DNA of 18,473 nucleotides from an uncultured Porphyromonadaceae bacterium (GTDB taxonomy: Bacteria; Bacteroidota; Bacteroidia; Bacteroidales; Muribaculaceae): contig URTA01000054.1 in NCBI GenBank assembly GCA_900550645.1, positions 1-18,473 of the forward strand, given 5' to 3'. A model generated the notes under the pieces. That model saw only the letters and a list, made by a program, of their open reading frames with translations. It did not search any database and had not been told where the DNA came from. Position 1 is the first letter of the stretch. Each line of letters begins with the position of its first letter. Shown here in pieces: positions 1-7,238 of the stretch. Made by a program: the position numbers and the translations under genes.

Positions 1-1575
1 GCTCTTGCGGCTCTTGTGGACGTATGCTGCATCTATGTAGAGCATCTTGTAGCGGTAGCCAAAGCCGCAGGTTATGTATCTCGTCGATTTGTCTGTTATG
101 TACTGCGGACGTGTCCCTGCCGTATATACAACCTCCTGGTTGTCGTGTACTCTGCTTCTGACAGGTGACGTCACGTAGCTGTATCCGGCGCGGATGCTGA
201 ACCTCGGTGTGACGCGAAGCTCAGCACCGACACGGTATGTAGATGTGCTGGTGAAATACCGGTCTATATCGTAGTTGGTATGTCTGAATGGATTGTCGTA
301 GTCAATGGAAGAGCGTGTCTGTTTTGCCAATGACTTTTGCCAATAGGCAGGGTCGTCAGTATCGAGTTCGTCCTTGTTGCTGTATTCGGAGAAACCCATT
401 GATGAGTATGAAGTCCACTCGTAGTCTGCTGACAGTATGAGCCGCTCGCCAAACACACCGGCGATGCTGGCTGTAAATGTGAATGGCGAGCGGAAACGAT
501 AGGTATTGTGGGCTGTGTTGCCGTTGTTGGTCAGTGCTGTGCCCGAGTCCGTGGCGTTTTCGCCTGTATAGGCGTAGTTCACCAAGCCTTTATACTCCTC
601 CTTGAGAATGTACCAAGTTGGCGTTTTGATGGCGAAACCGAGTCGGAGAACTTGAACGGGCTTATATATAACGCCGAGGCGTATTGTGCCGCCTTTGCCG
701 TGAATGCGGTAGTAGTTGTCCAATTTCCAGTCTGTGGCTGCTCCCTGTCGGTCGTCTACGTGTGCGTCTTTCAGTTGCTCGCCCCATGTAGACTCTCACC
801 GATAGTTGATGAAAGTAACACCAACATCGAAGCCCCAATATATTTTGTCGAGTATGTTGCCGCCCAAGCCGATGTTGCACTCGTCGATGCCGCCTTTCTC
901 AATCATATCAAAACAGCCGGTGCCGGAAGTCCTGTTGCTCCATTGACCCACCCAAGTCGTGGAATTGTTGTTGTCTTGCGGAGAGATGAGATAGCTGTCG
1001 TAGCCAAGTATCGAGGACCAGAGCGGCATATATCCGCCGTCATCGGGATTGTAGGGGTCATATCCGTCTGCTATTTCCAGGTCGCCGACAGTTGCGTCCT
1101 CTTGTGTGGTCATGCTGGCGACGTAGTTGGAAAGAGATTTGGAGAGCGAAGGTATTCTCCCGCTGAAGCGGCGGTTGAACGAAGCGGCCTTGTTGTATGA
1201 GATGCCGAAGTTTATGTTCGGGCAAGCACCATCGTTCAAGGTGAATGTTGCCACACCCCCGAGGCTGTTGAGTTGTAATTTCGTCTGTATCGTCGTATTT
1301 GACACCGCTTGTGCCATAGCTTTTGCGGATTGGTGGTCGAGGCTGGCCGTAATGCAGGCATCATTTTGTCGGTATATGCCGATGCCTGCCGGGTTTTGCG
1401 AGAGTGCGGAGATGTCGCCGCCGAGCGCGCCGAAAGCACCGCCCATAGACATGAAGCGGGCAGAGCCGTTCCGGTCAGGCTGACTCAACGAGTATGCGTC
1501 GAATGCGCTTTGCGCAAATGCGGCTGCAGGCATTAGGGCGGTAGCCGCCATCAGTATTATTCCCTTTGTCATCAT
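1..1575 (-). pseudogene. FadL/OmpP1-type outer-membrane transport protein, interrupted by an in-frame TGA, 3' end outside the window
   Basis: The gene starts at 1575 with a signal peptide (MMTKGIILMAATALMPAAAFA, cut before QSAFD). The mature N-terminus (SARFMSMGGAFGALGGD, then SQNPAGIGIYR) is the usual opening of Bacteroidales OmpP1/FadL-like barrels, which carry hydrophobic compounds across the outer membrane. After 259 codons there is a TGA at 798-796. Beyond it the same frame stays open to base 1 for 265 more codons with barrel-like sequence (LGVIYKPVQVLRLGF, AELRVTPRFSIRAGY, GYRYKMLYIDAAYVHKS). That gives at least 525 codons, close to family length, so the barrel is nearly whole apart from one nonsense codon. 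No frameshift is needed. It may be a recent pseudogene or a sequencing or assembly error; TGA is a normal stop elsewhere here, so recoding is unlikely. As read, only residues 1-259 would be made. Its start overlaps the stop of the small upstream lipoprotein gene (ATGA), which suggests translational coupling. Confidence 0.85.
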
Positions 1576-1748
1576 GATATGTTTTCGCCGGAGTTTACGT
1601 CGATGATGCTCCAGCGGTCAGAGCCTACGAGTTTCACGGCGGCATAGTGGGTCTTGGACTTGTCGCCAGGGTGCAGATTGCATGAGGCCAGTGTGACGAC
1701 GGCGATGAATGCCGCTGCCAATGCGGTCAGGATTTTGGAATTAAGCAT
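1572..1748 (-). CDS. Small lipoprotein (58 aa), possibly a cut-down WG-repeat-like protein
   Basis: A short frame starting at ATG 1748 encodes 58 residues. It begins with a clear lipoprotein signal: MLNSK, a hydrophobic run (residues 6-20) and a lipobox L20-A-S-C23, so the mature protein would be lipid-anchored at Cys23 and only about 36 residues long. The end (KLVGSDRWSIIDVNSGE) resembles the first repeat of Bacteroidales lipoproteins with 'KWSIID..G' (WG-like) repeats, which normally go on for hundreds of residues; here the frame ends right after it. Support for translation comes from an exact TATATTTG -7 box about 57 bases upstream, an A-rich leader, and the 4-base overlap of its stop with the start of the porin gene. 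It may be a genuine small lipoprotein cotranslated with the barrel, or the stump of a larger one. The WG resemblance is by eye. Confidence 0.55.
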   Translation of the reverse strand: MLNSKILTALAAAFIAVVTLASCNLHPGDKSKTHYAAVKLVGSDRWSIIDVNSGENIS

Positions 1749-1804
1749 AGTCGTTTATTTGTTGGTTTTGGTTTCAGTCATGTTTTGGTCAATGTTTTCT
1801 GCTG

Positions 1805-1836
1805 CAAATATAGCTCATTTCAGTCATATATGCACA
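1805..1836 (-). promoter_or_regulatory. Bacteroidetes-type promoter for the lipoprotein-porin pair
   Basis: Read on the minus strand there is TTG at 1836-1834, a 21-base spacer, and TATATTTG at 1812-1805, an exact match to the TAnnTTTG -7 consensus. The start codon of the small lipoprotein gene lies 57 bases downstream after an A-rich leader. It is divergent from the greA promoter, whose -33 box begins 39 bases away. Confidence 0.75.
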
Positions 1837-1874
1837 ATTTCTGCGCCGGCGCTCGCCAAATTATCACGGAAGCG

Positions 1875-1906
1875 GTTGTAGGTTCGGAAAAAAATCGCTA
1901 ATTTTG
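1875..1906 (+). promoter_or_regulatory. Bacteroidetes-type promoter for greA-HIT
   Basis: TTG at 1875-1877, a 21-base spacer and TAATTTTG at 1899-1906 match the TTTG/TAnnTTTG promoter pattern. The predicted transcription start is about 1912-1914, which gives greA a leader of roughly 110 bases, long enough to contain the two hairpins described separately. Confidence 0.75.
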
Positions 1907-1921
1907 CGGCAAACATTTGGG

Positions 1922-1939
1922 GATGCCGGTTTCGGCATC
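1922..1939 (+). other. Hairpin 1 in the greA leader
   Basis: GATGCCG at 1922-1928 and CGGCATC at 1933-1939 form a perfect 7-bp stem with a GTTT loop. It lies about ten bases after the predicted transcription start. A 5'-terminal hairpin of this kind could stabilise the mRNA; no function can be read from the sequence. Confidence 0.6.
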
Positions 1940-1951
1940 AACGGGATTTCA

Positions 1952-2002
1952 AGTCCGGGTAGGGTCACTGATGCCCAGCCCGGGTTAGTTTATATTTTAT
2001 AC
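1952..2002 (+). promoter_or_regulatory. Hairpin 2 in the greA leader with T-rich tail (possible attenuator)
   Basis: CCGGG (1955-1959) pairs with CCCGG (1979-1983), extended outward by two G-T wobbles and an A-T pair. Inside, after a 2x2 internal loop, GGG (1962-1964) pairs with CCC (1974-1976). The stem is followed at once by TTAGTTTATATTTTATA, a T-rich tract. A GC stem plus a T-rich run is the form of an intrinsic terminator, placed here inside the leader about 40 bases before the greA start codon, so partial termination (attenuation) is possible. The T-run is broken by A and G, so termination may be weak or absent. Confidence 0.5.
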
Positions 2003-2024
2003 GAAAACAAAAACAACCTACAAA

Positions 2025-2489
2025 ATGGCTACATATCTGACACAAGAGGGATATGACAAGAAGATGGCAGAACTGTCAGCGCTTGAGGCACAGCGTCCGG
2101 CCATCAAGGCTGCCATCGCAGAGGCACGCGACAAGGGAGACCTCTCCGAGAATGCCGAGTATGACGCTGCCAAGGAGGCACAGGGCATGCTCGAGATGAA
2201 GATTGCCAAGCTCAAGGAGCTGATCGCGTCTTCACGCATCATCGATTCCAGCAAGCTCAACACGGAGGAAGTACAGCTGCTCAACACCGTGACCATCAAG
2301 AATGCCGCCACGGGAATGACCATGAAATATACCATCGTCACAGAGAGCGAGGGCAACCTGCGCGAGCATAAGCTGGCATCGAACACGCCCATTGCCCAGG
2401 GGCTTCTGGGACACCGCGTCGGCGACACGGTGCAGGTGAAGGCTCCGGCGGGCATCATCAACTTTGAAATCGTGAAAATCGAAATCTGA
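2025..2489 (+). CDS. greA: Transcription elongation factor GreA
   Basis: 154 residues, the normal GreA length. GreA enters the RNA polymerase secondary channel and stimulates cleavage of backtracked transcripts. The N-terminal coiled coil (about residues 8-74) has the hallmark tip ARDKGDLSENAEYDAAKE at 34-51, with the two acidic residues D39 and E42 that hold the catalytic magnesium in the family. The C-terminal FKBP-like domain (about 80-154) ends with GHRVGDTVQVKAPAG and INFEIVKIEI. The ATG at 2025 follows an A-rich leader without a strong Shine-Dalgarno, usual in Bacteroidetes. It is transcribed from the promoter at 1875-1906 through a structured leader. The HIT-family gene starts 14 bases after its TGA, so the two are almost certainly cotranscribed. 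Confidence 0.98.
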   Translation: MATYLTQEGYDKKMAELSALEAQRPAIKAAIAEARDKGDLSENAEYDAAKEAQGMLEMKIAKLKELIASSRIIDSSKLNTEEVQLLNTVTIKNAATGMTMKYTIVTESEGNLREHKLASNTPIAQGLLGHRVGDTVQVKAPAGIINFEIVKIEI

Positions 2490-2503
2490 AAATCGTACGG
2501 GTC

Positions 2504-2896
2504 ATGACCATTTTCTCCAAGATAATCGCCGGCGAGATACCGTGCTACAAGATTGCCGAGGACGAGCAGTTCTTTGCCTTCCTCGACATCAACCCGGTCA
2601 ACTGGGGGCATACGCTCGTAGTGCCGAAGCGCGAGACGGACTATATATTTGACATCGAGGATGACGAGCTGGCGGCTATGACGCTTTTCGCCAAGCGTGT
2701 GGCAAAGGCTATCCGCAAGGCTCTGCCCTGCCGCAAGGTGGGTGTCACCGTCCTCGGGCTTGAAGTGCCGCACGCGCACATCCACCTCGTGCCGCTCAAG
2801 CAGGAGGGTGACATGAACTTCAGCAAGAAGATAGACAACCCCGATCCGGAAAAGATGAAGCAGATCGCCGCTGCCATAGTGGCTGCTTTCGAGTAA
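2504..2896 (+). CDS. HIT-family nucleotide hydrolase (histidine triad, Hint-like)
   Basis: 130 residues, complete for a single-domain HIT protein. The histidine triad is at PHAHIHLVPL, with H90, H92 and H94; the central histidine is the nucleophile in the family. Other conserved blocks are the N-terminal FSKIIAGEIPCYKI, the FLDINPVNWGHTLVVPKR strand-turn (residues 26-43) and VLGLEVPHAHIHL. Family members hydrolyse nucleoside phosphoramidates and related AMP-linked compounds in the cytoplasm; the physiological substrate cannot be read from sequence. It follows greA by 14 bases and is followed by a strong terminator, so greA-HIT is a two-gene operon. The usual Hint-type cysteine near the zinc site appears as C14 (EIPCY). 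Confidence 0.95.
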   Translation: MTIFSKIIAGEIPCYKIAEDEQFFAFLDINPVNWGHTLVVPKRETDYIFDIEDDELAAMTLFAKRVAKAIRKALPCRKVGVTVLGLEVPHAHIHLVPLKQEGDMNFSKKIDNPDPEKMKQIAAAIVAAFE

Positions 2897-2928
2897 CGTC
2901 CAGGGCGGAGCCAGACAGACATAACAGC

Positions 2929-2963
2929 AAAAAGGGACGCACCATCCGGTGTATCCCTTTTGT
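2929..2963. terminator. Bidirectional intrinsic terminator between the HIT and slyD-like genes
   Basis: AAAAGGGA pairs with TCCCTTTT, with an inner CACC/GGTG stem, and T-runs occur on both strands. It sits 32 bases after the HIT stop on the plus strand and about 40 bases after the SlyD-like stop on the minus strand, so it can end both convergent operons. Confidence 0.85.
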
Positions 2964-3003
2964 ATTTCCAGCTGTTTCTGTTGGCGGCGTGTATGCTTGG
3001 TTG

Positions 3004-3576
3004 TCAGCAGTTGCAGCCCTTGTTGCCGCATCCGCCGCCGCAGTCGCCGTCGCTGCAGCTGCCTCCGCCACATCCGCCGCAGCATCCCCCCTTGGGGTGC
3101 AGCTCGTCCTCGGTAGCGGGGCGCACCATTACTATTTCGCCGTCAAACTTAACCGTCATGTCGGCAAAGGGGTGGTTGAAGTCCATGGTGACGTGCGTGT
3201 CGCCTATTTTCATTACACGGCCTTGCACGCGGTACCCCTCAGAGGTTATCATCGGCACGATTGCGCCTTTCTGGATTTCGTCTGCCATTTCGCCGTCGCG
3301 CATGAATATCTCCTTCTCGAGCTGCATGACGTCTTCCTCGTCGCGTTTGCCGAATGCTGCTTCAGGCGGGAGCGTCATGCCGAACTTGTCGCCCGTTTTC
3401 AGGTCCTTGATTGCGGCTGCCAGTCCGGGTATGATGCCCTCGGTCACGCCGTAGACCATCACGTCGGGAGCTTTGGCGGTTGCCTTGAACAGTTCCTCGC
3501 CGGTAGTGGCGTCGGTCACGGTGTATGCGAAAGCTACAAACATGCCGTCGCTTACCTTATATTCCTTGTTTCCCAT
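3004..3576 (-). CDS. SlyD-like FKBP-type peptidyl-prolyl cis-trans isomerase with cysteine-rich tail
   Basis: 190 residues. The order is that of SlyD: FKBP N-half (about 5-70, with VYGVTEGIIPGLAAAI at 41-56), an inserted chaperone-like flap domain (about 72-130, with AFGKRDEEDV), the return to FKBP (VTMDFNHPFADMTVKFDGEI, 129-148), then a metal-binding tail. It accelerates proline isomerisation and acts as a holdase; E. coli SlyD also delivers nickel. Here the tail (residues 163-190) is glycine and cysteine only in character, with eight cysteines at 165, 166, 169, 174, 179, 183, 188 and 190 and no histidine, unlike the His-rich tail of E. coli SlyD. There is no signal peptide, so it is cytoplasmic. 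It is last in the rel operon, 44 bases after the DUF4919 gene, and ends at the bidirectional terminator. Confidence 0.95.
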   Translation of the reverse strand: MGNKEYKVSDGMFVAFAYTVTDATTGEELFKATAKAPDVMVYGVTEGIIPGLAAAIKDLKTGDKFGMTLPPEAAFGKRDEEDVMQLEKEIFMRDGEMADEIQKGAIVPMITSEGYRVQGRVMKIGDTHVTMDFNHPFADMTVKFDGEIVMVRPATEDELHPKGGCCGGCGGGSCSDGDCGGGCGNKGCNC

Positions 3577-3620
3577 ATATTCTTGATGATGTTATTCGTT
3601 GTCGGTAATTTCAAAGTCTG

Positions 3621-4469
3621 TCACTGCGCCGGGGCGTTGTCCGGGTCTTCTTCCTCTTCCGTTGACGTTGCCGGAGCTAAGGCTTCCTCATCGTCATCGT
3701 CCACGTCCTCGGGGTGCTTCAGCTCGAACTGCTCGGTGGGTATTACCATGTTGAAGAAGAATTTGTCGGCGACCTTGTTTTTGAGCCGCCTTGCGGTCTC
3801 CTCTTCCGGCTCTACTTTCAGTATGTCGTACCCGGGGTATTTCTCAAAATCCACGTCAACAGCGTTGTATCCCAGCAGCTGCACCATGTCGTATTCGTGG
3901 GCAGGGTAGATGACGTACCATGCGTGTTCCACGTCCTCGCCGGTGCCGGTACTCTTGATAGCCGCGAGGAGGTTTTCGAGGCGGAACTCCCAGAACTTGG
4001 CACGGTAGGTCTTTTCCTTCTCCTTGAGTGCGTGGACGAGGAATGACATGTGCCGCAGGTCAAAGGGGTTGTCGTTGAGCGACAGCTCGGCGTATTTGAT
4101 GAGAGTGTCCACCTCCTGGCGTGTGTGCTTGGAGCGCGTTTTCAACGGCGCGGTCTTTTCGTCATACGGTGACACACGGTAGGGGTCGTAGTCCTCCTGG
4201 AACATATATCCGAGATAGAGGTAGCGGTATTCCTCGGTGGTCATCACCGTGTCGTTCTTCTCGAAACGCTTCATGAGTTTCGGAAAATAGAAGCGACTTT
4301 TCGGGTTGAGTGTCTCTGCCTTGATTTTGTCGAGGTCAGGGCGTTCCACCGTCACGGTCTTCTTGGCTGGCGATGATGACACCTGCCGTCCCTGTGCTGC
4401 TGCGGCGATGCCCCCGGCCACTAAGAGTGCCAGTACTATGATTGTTGAGTGTAATATGCTTGTTTTCAT
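3621..4469 (-). CDS. Exported DUF4919-type protein
   Basis: 282 residues with an N-terminal signal sequence (hydrophobic 10-25, AAAAQG cleavage region), so it is exported to the periplasm or envelope; no lipobox cysteine is present. The core (about 40-235) has features of the Bacteroidetes DUF4919 family: FYFPKLMKRFEKNDTVMTTE, then EYRYLYLGYMFQEDYDPYR, and HAWYVIYPAHEYDMVQLLGY. The function of this family is not known. The last 35 residues are strongly acidic (DVDDDDEEA and TEEEEDPD) and look disordered. The start follows the stop of the membrane-protein gene by 27 bases, so the two are likely cotranscribed. The family name is from recognition of the sequence pattern, not a search. Confidence 0.8.
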   Translation of the reverse strand: MKTSILHSTIIVLALLVAGGIAAAAQGRQVSSSPAKKTVTVERPDLDKIKAETLNPKSRFYFPKLMKRFEKNDTVMTTEEYRYLYLGYMFQEDYDPYRVSPYDEKTAPLKTRSKHTRQEVDTLIKYAELSLNDNPFDLRHMSFLVHALKEKEKTYRAKFWEFRLENLLAAIKSTGTGEDVEHAWYVIYPAHEYDMVQLLGYNAVDVDFEKYPGYDILKVEPEEETARRLKNKVADKFFFNMVIPTEQFELKHPEDVDDDDEEALAPATSTEEEEDPDNAPAQ

Positions 4470-4496
4470 GAGGATAGTCTGTTAATAGGCAGTGTG

Positions 4497-5042
4497 TCAT
4501 TGTATTTCCCGCGAGACGGCGAGCGCGAGCAGTGCTGCCACTCCCGCCATTGATACCGTTATCACTGTGGGGAATCCCTTGGCGAGCAGGTAGCGGAAGA
4601 ACCGTCCGGTGTGCATAGCCACGTCTTCGCCCTTGGGTGTGCGTGAGAAGAACAGCATGCCGGCAAACGCGCCGATTACAGTCAGCAGCACCATAATGCT
4701 GTACAGCAGATGTTCGGCGATGCCGAATGAGAAGGCCGACAGTCCCAGCGCCATGCCGGTGACTGCGCCGGCGGTTATGTAGGCTGTACCTCGCCGCTGC
4801 GCCTGCAGCACCTGTGGCTGCATTGCAGTAGCTGCGGTCACGACGAGTGTCATGGCGAGCCAGCCGGTGAGGATGACACCGTTGACGGGCAGCAGCTGGT
4901 AGCGTGCGGCATCCTCGGCAAAGCTGATGACGAGCAGCGCGAGGTATGACACCACGGGCGCGAGCATCTGCCGGCGCGACATGGTGAGCGCCAATGCTGC
5001 CACCCACATCAGACAGCTTATTGTGACGATTACGACTGCCAT
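4497..5042 (-). CDS. Six-helix integral membrane protein of unknown function
   Basis: 181 residues, mostly hydrophobic. By eye there are about six membrane segments (2-19, 26-43, 53-73, 86-106, 111-132 and 153-175). A positively charged stretch (QRRGT, 82-86) and the segment SRTPKGEDVAMHTGRFFR (133-150) lie between helices. I do not recognise a named family or a catalytic motif. It lies between the HD phosphodiesterase gene (55 bases upstream, with a small hairpin in the gap) and the DUF4919 gene (27 bases downstream), so it probably belongs to the same transcript. Its position next to an envelope-facing signalling enzyme and an exported protein suggests an envelope role, which is inference only. 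Confidence 0.75.
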   Translation of the reverse strand: MAVVIVTISCLMWVAALALTMSRRQMLAPVVSYLALLVISFAEDAARYQLLPVNGVILTGWLAMTLVVTAATAMQPQVLQAQRRGTAYITAGAVTGMALGLSAFSFGIAEHLLYSIMVLLTVIGAFAGMLFFSRTPKGEDVAMHTGRFFRYLLAKGFPTVITVSMAGVAALLALAVSREIQ

Positions 5043-5050
5043 ATCTGCTA

Positions 5051-5066
5051 AGCCCTTAAAAGGGCT
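5051..5066 (-). other. Small intercistronic hairpin
   Basis: AGCCCT (5051-5056) and AGGGCT (5061-5066) form a perfect 6-bp stem with a 4-base loop between the stop of the HD phosphodiesterase gene and the start of the six-helix protein gene. There is no T-run on the minus strand, so it is more likely an mRNA processing or stability element than a terminator. Confidence 0.45.
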
Positions 5067-5096
5067 ATATTCATAACGCGGATTGCTGCGGTAATA

Positions 5097-7202
5097 TTAT
5101 TTTGTTTCAGCAGTCGAGGCAGTCGGAGCAGTCTGCACTTCCAGTGCCTCGTGGTTGTGTATTTCGGGATATGCCACGCGCGAGTGGTAAATGGTGGCAA
5201 GACGCTTCTTGAACGTGGCACGCACGGTTTCGAGGTCGCGGAACGACAGCGGCGACTCGCGGAACAGGCCGTCGGCTTGCTGCGAATCGAGTATTTTGTC
5301 CACGAGCGTGTTTATGTTTTCCACGGAGAAGTCCTTGAGGCTTCTGGAAGCCGCCTCTACAGCGTCAGCCATCATCAGCAGCGCGGTCTCGCGTGTCTGC
5401 GGGTTCGGCCCCGGATAGCGGAACTTTTCCGGGTCGATGGTCTTGCCCGGATGCTCGTTGACAGCCGTGTTGTAGAAATACTTGGCGAGGCCGCGTCCGT
5501 GGTGTTCGAGAATGAAGTCGATTATCACCTTTGGGAGCTTGTTCTTCTGTGCGAGCTGCACCCCGTATGTGACGTGTCGTATTATCTTGCGTGCGCTGGT
5601 TTCCGGGTCAAGGCCGGCGTGCGGGTTTACGCCGTGCTGGTTTTCGGTAAAGAAGAATGGGCTCTCGAGTTTGCCTATGTCATGGTACAGTGCGCCGGTA
5701 CGCACGAGCTGCACATTCGCGCCGATAGCGAGCGCAGCCTCGGCGGCAAGGGTGGAAACCTGCATGGAGTGCTGGAATGTGCCGGGGGCTTCCTCAGCGA
5801 GCTGCCGCAGCAGCGGCGTGTTGATGTCGCTCAGCTCGACGAGCGTGACGGTGGAGGTGAAGCCGAACACCTTCTCGATGATTACTATCAGTATGTATGC
5901 AAAAGACAGGATTATGGAGTTGATGCCGAACAGGCCTATCATGTTCCACGAGAAATGGTCGAGGTCGCCGTTTGCGATCAGTGTCGAGACGAAGTAGCTG
6001 GCGGAGTATGCGAGGAACGACAACAGCGCGGTACGTACCAGCTGCGAGCGGCGTGACAGCTGGTGTATGCTGAACACTGCCACGAGTCCGACGCACATTT
6101 CCATGAATATGAACTGGAACTGGTATGTCGCCACCAGGGCGCATATCAGCACTGTGGTCAGCAGCGAGAATATGGCAGTGCGCGAGTCAAAGAATATGCG
6201 TATCACCACCGGCAAGGCTGCAAACGGCACGAGGTATATGCCGTTGGAGAAGTTCTCGAACAGCAGTATGGTCAGCGCGGAGAACATGGTTATGAACGTC
6301 ATCAGGAATGTCATCTTGCGTACGTCTCTGTAGAACTGCTGGCGGTTGAGGGTCATGAACAGGTACAGCAGCGTTATGCAGAAGAGTATGTACAGCGTCT
6401 GGCCGAGCATGAAGTATGTCTGCTGGCTGGTGCCGTGCAGGTTCTTTTGCACCATCTCCTGAAACGTGTTCAGGTTGGTGTAAATCTGCGGCGTGATGAT
6501 TTCGCCACGGTCCACGATGCGCTGCCCTTTCTTGATGATGCCCTGTGCGCCAGTCACGTTTAGGAACTCCTGCTTGCGGTATTTCGTGTCGAGTGCAGAG
6601 TCTACCACGACATTCGGAATTATGCTGACATTCAGTGCTTTTGACAGGTTCTGTGACATGCCTGCGCCGTCGAGGTTGTGGAAGCGCATCGTATATACCG
6701 AGTCGATGAACTCAAAGGCCTTGACCGGCGTGAACATCTGTGACACGTCTACCGTCCCCACTACGTCAGGGTCGTCTGATGTTTCGGACATGCGCACTTT
6801 CGAGCCGGTGTATTCCGTCACCCTTGCGTACAGGTCTGGATCCATTACGCCGATTTTGTAGACTTGCGCCAGCAGTTGCTGTACTATGGCGATGTCGTGG
6901 CTGTCAACACTCCCGTAAGCGGCTGAACTGAACCGCTCCGTCACGTCCTTGGCGATGTTTGCCTCTCGTTTCACGAATGGGACGAAATGCTTGTCAACAC
7001 TGTCGCGCAGGGTGGTGAGCGACGTGGAGTCGCGCATTATGGGCATGTCAAACGGTGCTGTCAGCAGCGGGTATTTCCACGGCTGGTTCAGTTCGTAGCT
7101 GTATGATTGGCGGTCGGCGTGCGGCATAAGAGCCAGGACAACGGCTGTGAGGATGATTGCCATGCCCACACGCGCCATATTTACCTTTGAGAAAAACTTC
7201 AT
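5097..7202 (-). CDS. 7TM-HD phosphodiesterase, PgpH/YqfF type (c-di-AMP hydrolase family)
   Basis: 701 residues with the PgpH order. There is one N-terminal membrane helix (about 11-26), an extracytoplasmic 7TMR-HD sensor region (about 30-255), a block of about seven membrane helices (265-445), and a cytoplasmic HDIG domain (about 460-675). Metal-binding residues are visible: H478 (FQHSMQV), the H507-D508 pair in ALYHDIGKLESP, H524 and H528, H567-H568 (ILEHHGRG) and D613 (MMADAVEAA). Characterised relatives (Listeria PgpH) hydrolyse cyclic di-AMP to pApA and are inhibited by (p)ppGpp; that activity is inferred here from family membership. It starts 36 bases after the rel stop, so the two are very likely cotranscribed, which fits the known cross-talk between the two nucleotides. 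The start at 7202 gives a normal N-terminal helix. Confidence 0.93.
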   Translation of the reverse strand: MKFFSKVNMARVGMAIILTAVVLALMPHADRQSYSYELNQPWKYPLLTAPFDMPIMRDSTSLTTLRDSVDKHFVPFVKREANIAKDVTERFSSAAYGSVDSHDIAIVQQLLAQVYKIGVMDPDLYARVTEYTGSKVRMSETSDDPDVVGTVDVSQMFTPVKAFEFIDSVYTMRFHNLDGAGMSQNLSKALNVSIIPNVVVDSALDTKYRKQEFLNVTGAQGIIKKGQRIVDRGEIITPQIYTNLNTFQEMVQKNLHGTSQQTYFMLGQTLYILFCITLLYLFMTLNRQQFYRDVRKMTFLMTFITMFSALTILLFENFSNGIYLVPFAALPVVIRIFFDSRTAIFSLLTTVLICALVATYQFQFIFMEMCVGLVAVFSIHQLSRRSQLVRTALLSFLAYSASYFVSTLIANGDLDHFSWNMIGLFGINSIILSFAYILIVIIEKVFGFTSTVTLVELSDINTPLLRQLAEEAPGTFQHSMQVSTLAAEAALAIGANVQLVRTGALYHDIGKLESPFFFTENQHGVNPHAGLDPETSARKIIRHVTYGVQLAQKNKLPKVIIDFILEHHGRGLAKYFYNTAVNEHPGKTIDPEKFRYPGPNPQTRETALLMMADAVEAASRSLKDFSVENINTLVDKILDSQQADGLFRESPLSFRDLETVRATFKKRLATIYHSRVAYPEIHNHEALEVQTAPTASTAETK

Positions 7203-7238
7203 CTTCTTGAGTCTGTGTTATGTTGCTCGGGACGGTTG

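Noticed and set aside
796..798. Selenocysteine or TGA recoding in the porin gene
   Set aside because: No selenocysteine-type context is evident, the site is not a redox motif, and TGA ends ten genes in the window.
508..1200. A 230-codon plus-strand frame opposite the porin gene
   Set aside because: The minus-strand frame reads as a barrel on both sides of its TGA; the plus-strand translation has no motif.
3004..3110. A repeat array at the end of the slyD-like gene
   Set aside because: The repeating GCC/CCG pattern only encodes the Gly-Cys tail; there are no regular units or spacers.
5151..6056. Long plus-strand frames opposite the HD phosphodiesterase gene
   Set aside because: Shadow frames of a fully recognisable coding sequence, with His/Val/Arg-rich low-similarity translations and no promoter.
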